Positions 1-11,493 of a DNA stretch of 64,000 bases are shown piece by piece; the first letter of the stretch is position 1; each line of letters starts with the position of its first letter. The position numbers were made by a program, and so were the translations under genes. Source of the DNA: Adineta vaga (Eukaryota > Rotifera); the NCBI GenBank assembly GCA_021613535.1, contig CP075492.1, positions 12,710,001 through 12,774,000 of the forward strand, in the 5' to 3' direction. The notes under the pieces are model-generated. The model saw only the letters and a program-made list of their open reading frames with translations, searched no databases and was not told the origin of the DNA.

Positions 1-614
1 AACATCTTTCTCAATTACAACTGAGTAGAAATTGAATAGTTTATTTGTTCGAAATTGGTATGGTGATTTATGTGAACACGGGAAAGTAACGAAACAAGTT
101 TTGTCTCTACAATGGGCTCACTTTTTCAATTCTTTCTTCTTTCTTCTTTCTTTCTTTCTTTCGTCATGAAAGCAGAACAGAGATTTGCTAGGAAACAGAT
201 TTTTTCTGCCGTTCTTTTTTCTTTCTCTTTGTCTCATTTTGTTTTCCATTCTTCTTGTGAAATCACTTTATTGTTTTGTTTTCAGGTGAACGAATGTAAA
301 GATCGAAAAGGAAAAGAAAAGTGACGAAAGCAAGCAAAACATAATAAGACGGCACTTTTCGCCCAGATTTGTGGTTGTTTTTATTTTTGTTACATATCGA
401 AATTTCACTTAGTGATGTTAACTATGTATCTAAGGTTTCTATTTGTTATGACGACAAATCGCATCCATTAATCGTATCCAAACGAAGAAGAGAAAAAGAT
501 TTCAGTTCTGTTGGATTTTTTTTCTCTGCAGTTCATATAGAAAGATTTTCTCGTGAGAATCTAACGACTTGAACTCAACTTAGAATATGTGAAGAAGAGA
601 TCGGTTTAGCAAAC
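1..614. other. Left edge, no supported exon
   Basis: No convincing coding exon was found. On the minus strand this is probably the first intron of the gene whose initial exon ends at 615, because a GTTTGC donor follows that exon. The plus-strand open frames here (112-324, 369-572) are rich in Phe, Ser and Leu from T-rich DNA and match nothing I know. Confidence 0.4.
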
Positions 615-854
615 CTGAATTTCAACATCATGTTGTGCTTTATCCATGCTAGCTGGATCGTAGAGTTTGTTCCATATACGATCATGTTGTAAATTGGCTA
701 ATGGATCGACCATATCTGAACGACTTGTATGTGAAATAACATTTCCATGATGGGAATGTCCAACTGATCGTTGAGTATTTCCACCTGTATTTCGTGCACC
801 TTTCGATGGATCTGTTATTTCGTATTCATAAGTGTATTCATAGGTAGTACCCAT
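615..854 (-). CDS. First exon of an unidentified gene, 3' part not found
   Basis: This exon starts with ATG at 854 and reads 80 codons to ...VEIQ before a donor at 614-613 (CAG|GTTTGC). The peptide opens with a Tyr/Glu/Thr-alternating stretch (YEYTYEYEITD), followed by a His/Ser/Asn-rich hydrophilic segment. I see no signal peptide, membrane segment or known domain. Without splicing it would stop within two codons. The downstream exons must lie further left, in the window's first 600 bases or outside it. It is arranged head-to-head with the small ORF at 1233. I do not recognise the family. The frame looks coding because it is open and hydrophilic, but function is unknown. Confidence 0.45.
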
Positions 855-1232
855 TTCTTTTTCTTTACAAAACTCAAATCAATCTCTGCTGACGTTATTA
901 TTCTCGAACTCGAAAATAATAAAAATGAAAATATTATGTAGAAAATCGAAGAAAAAGAAAAAGAATAGATGAAGATTAAACAGAATAACAAAATCTTTCT
1001 TTTGTTTTGCTACCATGCCAGCCGTACATTCTCTCTCTCTTCTTGTTTCGTTGATGTTTTATAATGAAAATCTTGTACTATTATTTAAAAGAACAAAACC
1101 AAAAATAGACATCTTTCTCGCCTAATTCTGTTATTACTTGACAAAATATTTCGAATGGAAATGAACGAACGTAAATCAAGCGCTCATTTCTTATTTATAT
1201 CTTTTGCATAATCTCGTTTTCGATTTTAAAAA
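855..1232. promoter_or_regulatory. Divergent intergenic region
   Basis: About 380 bases lie between the minus-strand exon starting at 854 and the plus-strand ORF starting at 1233. The stretch is A/T-rich with a CT run near 1030-1042 (tctctctctcttcttg). It should hold the promoter of the left gene. I see no specific regulatory motif. Confidence 0.3.
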
Positions 1233-1451
1233 ATGGGTAGTAGTAGTTCAAGTTCATCGACAGCGAAGAATTCTGATTGTTATCTACAGAATAAACTTGA
1301 ACGACAACAATGTTTACAAACTCATTCAAATAATGATATTATCACTTCGAAAACTTTATTTGAAAATAATCCCTTAAAAAGAAATTGTTCATTTCCATGT
1401 AATGAAAATAGACGAACGACAATGATGCACAATATGAAACCTAACAATTAA
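1233..1451 (+). CDS. Small hypothetical protein, Met-Gly-Ser start
   Basis: This is a 72-codon single-exon ORF with ATG at 1233. The N-terminus is MG followed by seven serines, a context compatible with N-myristoylation (Gly2, Ser6). The body is polar, with four cysteines: two spaced by 10 residues (near residues 16 and 27) and a CxxxC pair (CSFPC) near residue 52. It has no hydrophobic segment. It is not a twin CX9C protein because the spacing is wrong. It could be a real short gene or a chance frame. Support is the open frame, the clean ATG and divergence from the neighbouring gene. Confidence 0.35.
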   Translation: MGSSSSSSSTAKNSDCYLQNKLERQQCLQTHSNNDIITSKTLFENNPLKRNCSFPCNENRRTTMMHNMKPNN

Positions 1452-1841
1452 ACCATCATTGTACATTGGCACGTGCTGTCCTCTAGAGCATCGATTTCTT
1501 AATGGTTACACAATTATTCTAGAATAGAAACTGAAGAAGAAGAAGAAGAAGAAAAAAGAACATTATGATCTGAAACTGAATTACCCATATTTTTCTCTTG
1601 TGAACAACTACTTTAAGTTTTGTTTTAAAAAGCTTTCAATTTCTTTCAAGGAAATAAAAAGTATTGATTCTCTGAGAACGTACTTTACGTTCACACTGAA
1701 AAGGTAATTTAGTCAATGATGATATGCTTGATTGTGCTTTTCGTTTCAGATGTTTTTCGTTTGTTTTCATTTGATTCAAACGAATATCATCGTTGTTATT
1801 GATCCTATCAATTGAATCTCTTGAGAAAGATTCATTTATTC
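1452..1841. other. Intergenic, nothing recognised
   Basis: The stretch is A/T-rich with a (GAA)n run near 1534-1553. A possible acceptor TTTCAG lies near 1745-1750 and could serve an upstream 5'UTR or leader exon of the gene starting at 1842. No coding frame is supported. Confidence 0.3.
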
Positions 1842-3757
1842 ATGGATGATTTCATGAATGATTTAGAAGCAGGACTAAATTATAATCCTGCTCGACATAT
1901 GAATAAAAAAATGAAAAAACGTAAACAACTTGATGCACTTTTAAAATTTCGTTCAACAAAATCGAATCGATTACCTAATCAAGTAATTCATACTTCTGAA
2001 GATGAACTATTTCTACCCGAAAAGAAATCTTCTCTTCCAATTCAATTGTAAGTGATAGAAATCTAGAAAGTATGTCAATTATTCATGTTGCATTTTTATA
2101 GACAATCATCACGATATCGTCGATGGTGGAGTTATACTCGACATCTTTTTTCCTTTTGTCTTGTCTGTATCTTTATGATTGTTTGGTAAATTTTGACGTT
2201 TGTTTTCTTCGAAATCGATTATTATTCGTTTCTTTTTCTAGTGTTGGGTTAGCTTATGCAAATATAGAATTAAAAAGTGAAGTACAAAATTTATCTTCAC
2301 GTGTTACTGAAAGTAAGAAGAATAAATAGAATTCGAAAGGAATGTTTCCTTTTGTTTTGTTTAGTTGAAAAACGTTTTTCCAATTCGGATATAAATCGTG
2401 TGATATCTTCGATTGAAAAAATAAGAAGTCGTTTGAATTTAATCGAAAGATGGAATGTGTCGTATGTATATCAGCGATTACAAAAGTTACAAACGGATTT
2501 TAATCAAATTAAACGAAATGTTCTATCAGTTGAGGTAGAGAATCACTTACAAATATCGATTGTTCTTATTGTGAATGTTGATTTAGACATCAATGAATCA
2601 TGAAGAAGTCGATGTTTCATCGAAATTAGATAAAATTGAAGAAAAGTCAACACATTTTTCTGAAGTTGCTGATGAATTAGAAGTAAGAATTTGTCATGTG
2701 TGCAATCATTCAATGATCATTTTTGGTTTTTTTTATTTAGAAACTAAGTCATGATGCTGACGAACAAGCTACACATATGGTTGCTGAAAAAACGAAACCA
2801 TTCGATAGAAGTTTAATTGAACATTTATTGGAACAAGAACGACGAGAAAATGTTGATCAAGTTAGATTGATACAAAGAAATTTTGTTTATAAGGAAGATT
2901 TCTTTTTCACTTTAGGATTCAAAACAATTGACCAAACATATTACCTCATTAAATGATACTCTCTATGCAAATTCAATGAAATGGCATGAAGAATTAAAAT
3001 CTCTTCGAGTAAATTATTATGATTTCAATAAAAATTCAAAAGATACTCATCGTTTAGTTTTAGATCGAACTTCAAAGTCTGAATCAAAGTTCGAAAATAC
3101 AAGAATTCATCCTACAATTGCAAGAATTGTCTACCTTTATGCATAATTCAACAGAAAAGGTATAGAATTTATTCATTTTTATTTGTATACAGTAGGTGTT
3201 TTTTTTACATAGACATCGATAATAACGACAAGTTTACAAACAGATCTGGATCGATTAAGAACTCAATTAGAGACATGTAAATGCTCAAAAGGTAATCTTA
3301 GAATGATTTCAATTCTTAACCTATTCGAATTTCTTCAGAACCAACTATTTTGAAACCATCAATTGTAGATAGCAATCAACTACAACAAAGTCTTGTTACC
3401 AAACCTAATAGTAAGTTTATTGAATCTATTCATGGACTGATTAATCCTTTGATTCAAAGATCCTGTCTATTACGTTATTAATTCCTATTTAGATGTTGAC
3501 AAACTACTCTCATCTTCTTCCGTGACGGGCAGTACCACTATTGTTTCTACAGACAGTATGTGTTTTTTTGCTAGGTCAATTTCATTTTTCAATCTCATAT
3601 TTCTTTCTCTTAGCAGTCAATTTATCAAAGAAAACTGATCGTAACAATACAATTGATAGTAAGTGATATACATTTATTTTTTGAATAATTTCGTTTTGTA
3701 ATTTTTCTTTTTTTAGTCGCTCAAATTCTCAATCAATCGTTGACACTTTCGAACTAA
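1842..3757 (+). CDS. Single-pass membrane coiled-coil protein, multi-exon
   Basis: Joining canonical GT/AG introns of about 45-80 nt gives a continuous frame of roughly 400 residues from ATG 1842 to TAA 3755-3757. The introns I read include 2048-2101, one ending at 2241, one ending in TTTAG before TTGAAAAACG, and one near 3009-3063. The N-terminal ~75 residues are basic and cytosolic-looking (KKMKKRK). One hydrophobic segment follows (LFSFCLVCIFMIV, about residues 83-97). The rest is a long Glu/Lys/Leu/Gln coiled coil with a Ser/Thr-rich tail. The topology (short N-terminus, one TM, long coiled coil) resembles IKBIP-like or other type II coiled-coil proteins, but I see no diagnostic motif and assign no function. 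The TTG codon at 1812 is in frame, but a stop at 1800-1802 and the first ATG favour 1842. Confidence 0.6.
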
Positions 3758-4050
3758 TTCTATTGGTCCCGAAATCTTGCTTTCTTCTTTAAATCGATTG
3801 ATTGATTGATCATCCCACATTTGTGTATACTTCTCTTGTGCTTTTTTACTTCGTCCGTGAACAGTTCTTGTTAATGTTTAATGTCTATTTGATGCTCTTA
3901 TTGCCGGTGAGCATGAATACCACATAGAAATCTCTTCGTCTCTCTCTCTCTTTTCGGTTTTGCTACATTTTCTTTTGTATCATAAATAAATAAAAAAAAG
4001 CACAAAAGACGAAATCTTATTTGATATCGTTCGTTTTTTTTAAGAAGAGA

Positions 4051-5032
4051 ATGGATCGTAATCATTACAATTTATATGTAAGCAATATTTCGGATAGAAC
4101 GACTGAAGCAAGTTTAATGTAAGTTTTCAACGATGTATCAATTAAGATTGATTGAACAAATCAAATTTTATTTCAGTAAATATTTTTCACAATTTGGAAA
4201 AATTGAATGTTTTACTTTTTTAATAAAATGTTATCGACGTCATACTTCAGCTGCAATGATTACATATGCAAGACAAACGGATATGAATTATATTATTCAA
4301 CATAGTCAATGTGTAGAATTTGATAATCAGACTTTATTCCTCCGTCGTACATTACCAATGGAACGTCCTGCATTCGAACGTTTTATGTCATCGAATGAAT
4401 TATTGGTATCGTTACCTTCTCTTTCGAAGGATCAACAATTTAATGATGTAACTATACGAATGCATTTCAGTCAATATGGTTCTATTGTTTTTTGTCGAGC
4501 AGTTATACCTTCAACAACATACTTGATTGATTTTGTCAATTCGAATAGTGTCGATTGTGCAATACTTGACGAACCACATTTTTATAATGATAAACAATTA
4601 ATACTTCGAAAGTATGTTTCAATAAATCGTCTTGGATTACGTCAGACGAATCGAACCTTATCATTTCAAGGAAATATGATGAGTCGATCTAATTTAAGAG
4701 AACGAATTCGTCGATTAAATCATGTCATAGAAGCAATTGAATTTGGACGCAAAGTTGAAATACGTTTAACTAAATGTATGTATGAAGAAAAAAAAGTCAA
4801 ATTAAATAAAAAACAAGATGAAGAAATAAACAGTTTACGAGAAAAATCAAATGATTTAAATTCAACTATTAAAAAACTCAATAAAAGCAATGATTCATTG
4901 AAACTATTATTCGAACAAAGTCGACGAAGAAAAGCACAACTAATTCGTTTGTATAAAGATAAACTTCAACAGGAACAAAAGCGAATTAAAGAATTAAAAG
5001 AAGCAATCGATCTATTGAAGTTATTTGAATGA
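4051..5032 (+). CDS. RNA-binding protein with two RRM-like domains and a coiled-coil tail
   Basis: There are two exons, 4051-4118 and 4177-5032, with a 58-nt intron (AT|GTAAGT...TTTCAG), giving 307 aa. RRM1 begins at residue ~7 with an RNP2-like LYVSNI and continues across the splice site (KYFSQFGKIECF). Its RNP1 is degenerate (SAAMITYAR). A second RRM-like unit begins near residue 107 (ELLVSLPSLS, then HFSQYGSIVFCR and YLIDFVNSNS). From about residue 195 to the end the protein is charged heptad-like coiled coil (Glu/Lys/Leu). The family role would be RNA binding; the target is unknown. Upstream T-rich sequence ends in TTTTTTTAAGAAGAG just before the ATG, a possible leader acceptor. The next gene is convergent, so 5033-5331 holds the two 3' ends. 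Confidence 0.75.
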
Positions 5033-5331
5033 AGAAATATTATTTTTTGTTTTTCAAAATCTTGTGAATGCAGATATTGAATGTTATGAAATTTTGTTAG
5101 TACCCTTTTTTTTTGTATTGAATAGGATTTATATTAAAAGTATGAATGGTAAGAGACAATTGTCAAATTATTCGATTTAGTTTCCGTCGTGTGAACTTTG
5201 TCTCATAAAACAGAAATTTTTCAAAACAAAATCAGAGAACGTATCGTGAATAAGAATTGAATGCTTGAATATATATTATATACTATAATTACAAATTTGC
5301 TAGATTAAGTAAAAAAAACAACAACATATGC

Positions 5332-6366
5332 TTATTTCTTTATTTTCATTTTTGATTCTGTAGTTGTCACTTGTACTGCTTTGCCTGATGTGAACCAAGC
5401 ATCTGCATCTTTATTCTCCTTTGGAGTTGGAATATCAGCACGTGAACGTTTCTTTTCTTCAGCAGAAATCTTATAGTATTCATCACGTTGACGTAATAAT
5501 TCTTGATTTAGTTGTCCATCTTGAGTGAAAGCCATCATCAATTGAGGCACACCGAAAGGAAGTGAATCACCACGATCGACTTGCCATGCTAAAGAAGAAA
5601 AAAACAACATCAATATTCTTGAAATCTTCATTTTTATTCTCGGAAAAAATCTATCACTTACTATGAAATGTTTTTCCATAAGTATGAATTAATTCTTTCA
5701 TAACTTCTCTTTCGGCAATATCTGGTACACCAGGTGTAACTAATGTACCACTTTTAACTTCATAAACATGTGAATGCCATAATTTCTTTTCTTCCGAGGG
5801 TAATTGATTGAAAAGTTCTTCAGAAATGATATACTCAACACCAATAAGACGTGCATCTGGACGATCACTATCATAGATAACACATTGTCGAACATCTTGG
5901 TTAATATGCGAACAATAATGATGAGCAATTAACTGTCGAGTCATATCGCCTAAGGTGAAAAATAAATTATTTTACTTTTCTGAGAAACTCATTATTGATT
6001 ATTTACCGGAATAAAAATGGAAACCACAGACATGTTGATGAATAGTATTCACTGGTGCAAAATGACCCTAAATAAAGACGATATTTCTCTTCGATCCGTG
6101 ACTGATCGATAGTTACATACTGCCATTCGAGCACCCATATCAAGAATATGTCCTACGATGTATCACAAAGAAAATATCAATCAAACAATCAGATTAAAAC
6201 TTCTTCTTTTCGAAATACCTTTCACAGTCATTTTTGATCCTGGTGTATGATGATCATGTTGATGTCCACTATGTTGATGTTCGCTTGATACTGGTTTCCA
6301 TTGAAAGACTTTTGCAGCACCTAGACCTGTACCGAAAGCTAATGCATAACCTAACAATCTTCGCAT
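5332..6366 (-). CDS. Oil-body-associated protein family (DUF1264)
   Basis: There are five exons (6366-6219, 6152-6121, 6067-6007, 5949-5662, 5588-5332) with introns of 57-73 nt, giving 261 aa. The N-terminus has a hydrophobic stretch (LLGYALAFGTGLGAA) then a His-rich linker (residues ~30-41). The body carries the DUF1264 landmarks in order: HVCGFHFYSGD, AHHYCSH, RQCVIYDS, LIGVEYIIS, KKLWHSH..EVKSG and TWQVDRGD. Length and motif order match plant and fungal OBAPs, proteins of lipid-droplet surfaces; their biochemical activity is not established. I know the family from plants, fungi and bacteria rather than animals, so horizontal origin is likely. The introns look native to this genome. It is the last gene of the minus-strand tandem run, 142 nt after CXXC1, with a TTATAG acceptor 6 nt before its ATG. 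Confidence 0.9.
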
Positions 6367-6508
6367 ATTAATCTATAATTTGTGATGAGATATATATTTC
6401 TATTTATTGATATCTCTGTTTTGTTTTTGTTTCGAATGTTCGATTAAGAGAAAAAAAAAGCAACTATACATTTTTCACACATATACATAATACACAAGAA
6501 AAATGTCT

Positions 6509-8885
6509 CTAATGAGCTATTGTTTTATGCAAGAGAAGTCCTGCAACTGATCCGCGTTCATTTAAAGCTGTTCGTAATCGATTTTCTTTTTCAATCAGTT
6601 CTTCAAAACGCATTAACTAGAAGAAGAAGAAGAAGAAAGAAAACTGTTCTACAAAATATTGAATGAATAATATTCAAAATACTTCATGAAGTCGTTCAAG
6701 ATCAATTTGAGCACGTCGTCGTCGATCCCATTTGAAATGTTTTGAACATAACCTTTTTGGTGCTGTACATAATTCATCGGATATTTCAAATAAATTTCTC
6801 TCTAATGGACATCCACATGCTTCATCAGGACTGATCTGAAAGAATCGAATGTACATACATTTTTCATTTGTTAAAACAATTAAATCAAACTTACTTTTGG
6901 ATCTCGAGCATGTTCTGGACAAATAACTTTAAGTCGTTTACAGTAAAGATTATTTGTTCGATCATAATTATCACAGAATAAACCTTCAATATTGGATTTC
7001 ACATTTGATCCATACGAGACTTGACTTTCAAACTGAAATATCAATACTCATTATATTTATCTTCAATGTTTAGCACTCATATGACTGCTTACAAACAAAT
7101 ATCGACTATAATTTACTGCTCTTTTTATCACAGAAGAAACGTACCCAATACCCTTTTCTTCAGAGACTAACCACGAAAAAAAGGAGAGAAGAACTGATAT
7201 GACTCATCATCGTGTGCCTCAAAAGTGTTTCTAGTCCGAAAATAGATATTCGATAGTTAACAAAGAACTGTTTCTTTACCCGAATAAAACATTTATCAAT
7301 ATGACGTATATAAGATTTTTGACTAATTTCTTGATTACATAAAATACAAAAACACATGCCATCATGTTCATCATTAGTAGTGTCATATTTCTGAAGTATA
7401 AAATCATTTATACAGATATTGAGTATATAATCCACTTACATCCGCATCTTTTGTCGCTTTTAATTGCTTTCCACGTTCAATAATTTCATCTAATTGTCGT
7501 TGTCGTTCATCGAGTACTGTTAAACGTTGTTTGATTTGATCAATTTCAATTCGAATATCTTCAATTGATGCTTTATTTAAAGCATCAGCAACTGAAGGAA
7601 TTGTTTGCCATTGCATTAAACGCATTGGAAGAAATTGGAGAAGTCGACTGCAATGAATAAATTGAGAATAAAATCAGACAAAAAAGAACCAGGTTTTTCG
7701 TATACTTTCGTGCTAATTCTAATCCACATTTCTCTGAACAATATTTTGACTCTGAACGAGCTTCAAAAAGACAACCTGGACCATAGCATTGTCGAGCAGG
7801 AGGTTCCGTTGTACGACGTCGACGGTTTCGGGCACTAAGATTTTTTGTATCATCCTAAATAGTCCTCTTTAATGCTTTATGTATTGTCAAGAAAATAAAA
7901 ACTAACCTCATCGTTTAAATCTATTTGTGGTTCTCGTTTGAGGGTAGTTATTCCACTTCCACTAATATTTCGTTTTCGTTTTTCACTGGTACCGACATTT
8001 TTAGTTGTTAATGTACGTTTTGTGGTATGTTTTACTTCATGATCATCACGTGATGACAATGGAGATTCTTGCTGAGCACCAGTTGAACGATTTATATTCG
8101 AAGTATTTCCATGTAAAACTTGTTTTTGTCGAGACATAACATTTGCTGCTGATGATGACGATGAATCCGATTGATTACTAGTTGAATCTTCATTTCCAAA
8201 TTGATCCATACTATTTGAATGTTCTCGATTTTTTCGATCAATCTATAAAAGAAAAATAGGTTTTGAAAAACATAGTCATGATGTTAATCTGTAACCTACA
8301 GATGATGTGTCCAATTGTTTGGCGGAAGGATTTAATAATTCTGCTTCTTTACGTAATCTTCGCTAGAATAAAAATAATTGCTTTAATCTCTACTATCTCA
8401 ATAATAGAAGTATTTCTTCGATTCACATACAGTTTATTTTTATTATAAAAAGAGAAAGAATAATCGAAGAGAAAAAGCTTACCCGAATACATTTACTTAA
8501 TCTTTCTTCAATATCTTTTTGTGATTTGCTATATTTAATTTGTAAACTAGGTTTCTTATCTATTGAAATATATTTTCTTCAAAATAACATTTATTCAAAG
8601 TAAAACTTACGTCGACATTGATGACAAAAGAAGTTTTCGATTTTTCCAGATTCTTTTTCGCTCATACCAATACATATACCATGATACCAAATATTACATG
8701 CATCACAAGCACTACAAAAACTTATGTATATTCAATCAAATCTAATCCAATATTTCTTACATCATAAATGTCGAACAATCACTTGATCGACATAAACAAT
8801 ATAAAGTTTGTCCATCACCTAGACTGGAATTTGATAATGATTTTTGACTCAATGATCCGGACGGATGTTTTAATATTGATGACAT
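6509..8885 (-). CDS. CXXC1: CXXC finger protein 1 (CFP1/Spp1), COMPASS subunit, without a CXXC domain
   Basis: This is a multi-exon gene of ~480 aa. Near the N-terminus is a PHD finger (YCLCRSSDC...CDACNIWYHGICIG...FFCHQC). A Ser-rich linker and basic segment follow, then the zinc module CYGPGC...SKYCSEKCG. Next come LLQFLPMRLMQWQ, a coiled coil, CILCNQEI...HIDKC, FCDNYD, VICPEHARDPK, DEACGCPLERNLF and CSKHFKWDRRRRAQIDLER, which is the CFP1 C-terminal module that binds SET1. The family reads H3K4me3 through PHD and supports H3K4 methylation by SETD1. The CXXC zinc finger that binds unmethylated CpG should sit between PHD and the CYGPGC module; that interval has no cysteine cluster. ATG at 8885 directly follows TTTCAG, 69 nt after the CENPX stop. 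Confidence 0.9.
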
Positions 8886-8954
8886 CTGAAAGATATCAAA
8901 AGAAACCAGTGCCTAATCTTTTTTTTTTACAAACAAGAAAAATGTTTTTGTTTT

Positions 8955-9209
8955 TCAAAAATCAAGTAATAATTGCATAAGAATTTTTTCTAAATGTTGA
9001 ATATCCACTTGAATTGTTCCTTCAGATGATGCTTGTTGAATAGTACGTGTAAATGCTTGAGTAATAAATACAAAAATCAATTCAGTAAATAATTTCACCA
9101 TATCACTTGATAAACGTGAAGATTTCTCTTCTGGTAGAAAATGTTTTAATAATTTCGTGATTAGTTCAGTTTTAAGATAATCATTATTACGATTGGTTAT
9201 TTCACTCAT
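8955..9209 (-). CDS. CENPX: Centromere protein X (MHF2)
   Basis: This is an intact single exon of 84 aa, close to the ~80 aa of the family. It is a histone-fold protein: an N-terminal helix (KTELITKLLKHFL), a central long helix (SSDMVKLFTELIFVFITQAF) and the diagnostic C-terminus (DIQHLEKILMQLLLDF), which agrees closely with vertebrate CENP-X. In the family, CENP-X pairs with CENP-S, forming the MHF complex that works with FANCM at stalled forks and with the CENP-T/W complex at the kinetochore. The ATG at 9209 follows the chitinase stop codon by only 11 bases, all of them polypyrimidine plus AG (TTTCTTTCTAG), so a spliced leader would be joined exactly at the start codon. It sits in the tandem minus-strand run. 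Confidence 0.92.
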   Translation of the reverse strand: MSEITNRNNDYLKTELITKLLKHFLPEEKSSRLSSDMVKLFTELIFVFITQAFTRTIQQASSEGTIQVDIQHLEKILMQLLLDF

Positions 9210-9220
9210 CTAGAAAGAAA

Positions 9221-11279
9221 TCAAATATATTTTATTGAAATATACATAATCAAAATAGATAGAAAATAAGAGAAAAAAGAAGTTTCTATTAATAAAATCG
9301 AAGAAGAATGATTGTAATCTGATGACCATGTATTATTATCATCAGAACATTTTCTATTCAAATCAGTTAAATGATCCGGTAAGATTAATAATTCACGTTT
9401 GGCTGCATTAAATAATGGAAATGGACCTTCATTACAAACATCACCTATTTTATCATCAAGATCAAATGACCAAATAATTACACCACCATAACCATGATCT
9501 TTCAAATATTTCATCTAATATAAAGAAAAGACTATTTGAACGAATGGAAAGAAATCGTTTTATATTACTTTTAATGTAACACTACGAACATTATCAAATC
9601 CAATCCATAGAGATTTACTCGAAACATATGGAACACTCATTTCACGATGCCAATAGACACGGTTACTTGGATTATTTTTGAGCATTTCACAGATCTATTG
9701 AAAAACAAGAAACTCTCAATAGATTTTAATTTAAAATTTACTTCATAATAAGACAACACTCCTGCTTCCCGTGTATATTTTCCAGCTTCAGCTGCACTTG
9801 CTTTGACACCAATGGATGATTTTCTTCGAGCTACTGATTTTCCATTTCCCATTCCTGTTTCTCCCATCAACGAGAAAGCTCTCCCTACAATGATCATACA
9901 AATTCAAACTAATCATCTAATAGAACAAACCATAAGCTGAAAGACCAATATTTAGTTTTTCTTTTGGACAGCCTAATTCTTCCCATACATGCATGGAACT
10001 ATTAATATTCCATTCACGAAATTTTTTTCGTTCATTACGCATTGCATACAATGGACTGTTATGTCCAGTTTTTCCATCCCAACTGCCATGATAATCATCT
10101 AGATAATATGAAAAGAAATGAGAGACAAATGAATTGTAAGTTGATTTCACGAATTCATTTACATGTCATTACAGAGACAAAATCAAAATATCTAAATAGA
10201 ATAAAGAAATGATTCAATCAGTTGAATAGAAACTCCTTATCATACTTGCAAACTTCTTCGACTTCATAACCAGCTTCAATTCGATGTCGTGCAGCCGCTA
10301 AAATAATATCAGTTAATAGAACAATCTTTTTCTTCGAAAAATCTCTTTGATATATATACCTGTGGCACATGTAAGTAATAATTTTTCTTTCCCTGTTTCT
10401 TCAGCTTCATTTTGAAAGACTTCACTTAATTTCTATTTTGAATTCCATTTACAATCATTCTCATCATTATTCTCTCATACCTTTACTAATTTTGTATAAC
10501 CCGTTTTAGAATGTGGTTCTGCTCCTTGATCTTTTGCACCTGGGTACTCCTGATTGTCGAAAAACAAAGATAGATATATATATATATCTTACTAAATCTA
10601 AAGGAGAATTCATTTGATCTATTTACCCAATCTAAATCTAATCCATCAAATTTATTATCTCGTAAAAACTTCACGCTATTCTTAGCAAACGTTTTTCTAT
10701 ATAAAAAAAATGATATTTTTTCAATTTCTTTTATTAAATAAAAACAAATCATCACATACATATTTGCTGCCGTTTTTGATACATCATTAAATCCACGTGA
10801 TGCATGTGTCCATCCTCCGACACTCAATAGTACACGTAGATCAGGATTCGTTTCTTTTAATTGTAATATTCGTTCATACATGCCTTTAGAACTTGCAGTC
10901 CATCCTTTTAAATCATCTTCTTCATAAGGTGCGATCGTTAAACTTTCCAGAACTTTACCAAAAGCAAAATTAATATGTGTACATAGAAATGGATCGATAT
11001 CTTCTGGAGTTAAGCGACTAATATTATCATATCTTTTTGCTGCCCAGTTAGCAAAATAACAACTAAGTTTAAATTATAATGACGAAAATACAAAGAATGA
11101 TTCACGTAAACTTACACACGTCGATAAACAAATGATGCATTTGATGTTTCATTTTGACAATTTCCTCGAACTAAAAACGAAAAAGATAAAAATTATTATT
11201 TATTTGATTTTAAATTATAATTACCGTGTTGAATGATTAACAAGACAATTAACGTAAGAGAAATTGAAATACTTGTCAT
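9221..11279 (-). CDS. GH18 chitinase, secreted or membrane-anchored
   Basis: This is a multi-exon gene of roughly 420 aa. The first exon encodes a signal peptide (MTSISISLTLIVLLIIQ). GH18 landmarks follow: VCYFANWA near the mature N-terminus, LLSVGGW, the catalytic DGLDLDWEYPG (the last acid is across a splice junction, WG|GTAAAT to CAG|GAG), DYHGSWDG, LNIGLSAYG and GGVIIWSFDLDD. The catalytic Glu is present. The C-terminal ~25 residues are hydrophobic (FFSYFLSILIMYISI), suggesting a membrane anchor rather than a chitin-binding domain, which I do not see. Expected activity is hydrolysis of chitin or related polymers. The stop TGA at 9223-9221 is followed at once by the acceptor of CENPX. An AG lies 17 nt before the ATG. 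Confidence 0.9.
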
Positions 11280-11493
11280 TATTGTACAATGACAACTAAA
11301 TTATTTCATTCTTCGTTCGTTGAAATCAAACAAAGCATTCTAATCTCTTTTACTTTCGTTTTCAATACGAATGAATGTGTGTATATATTTGTCAACAAAC
11401 GATTGAAGAGAGAAAGACAACGAGACAAAACGATGAATGTCATAGAAAAAAAAAGCAACAAAACTAATTTATTTATTTGTTTTTCTTTGATCT

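Noticed and set aside
112-572. Two plus-strand ORFs near the left edge
   Set aside because: Phe/Ser/Leu-rich translations of T-rich DNA with no domain or splice support.
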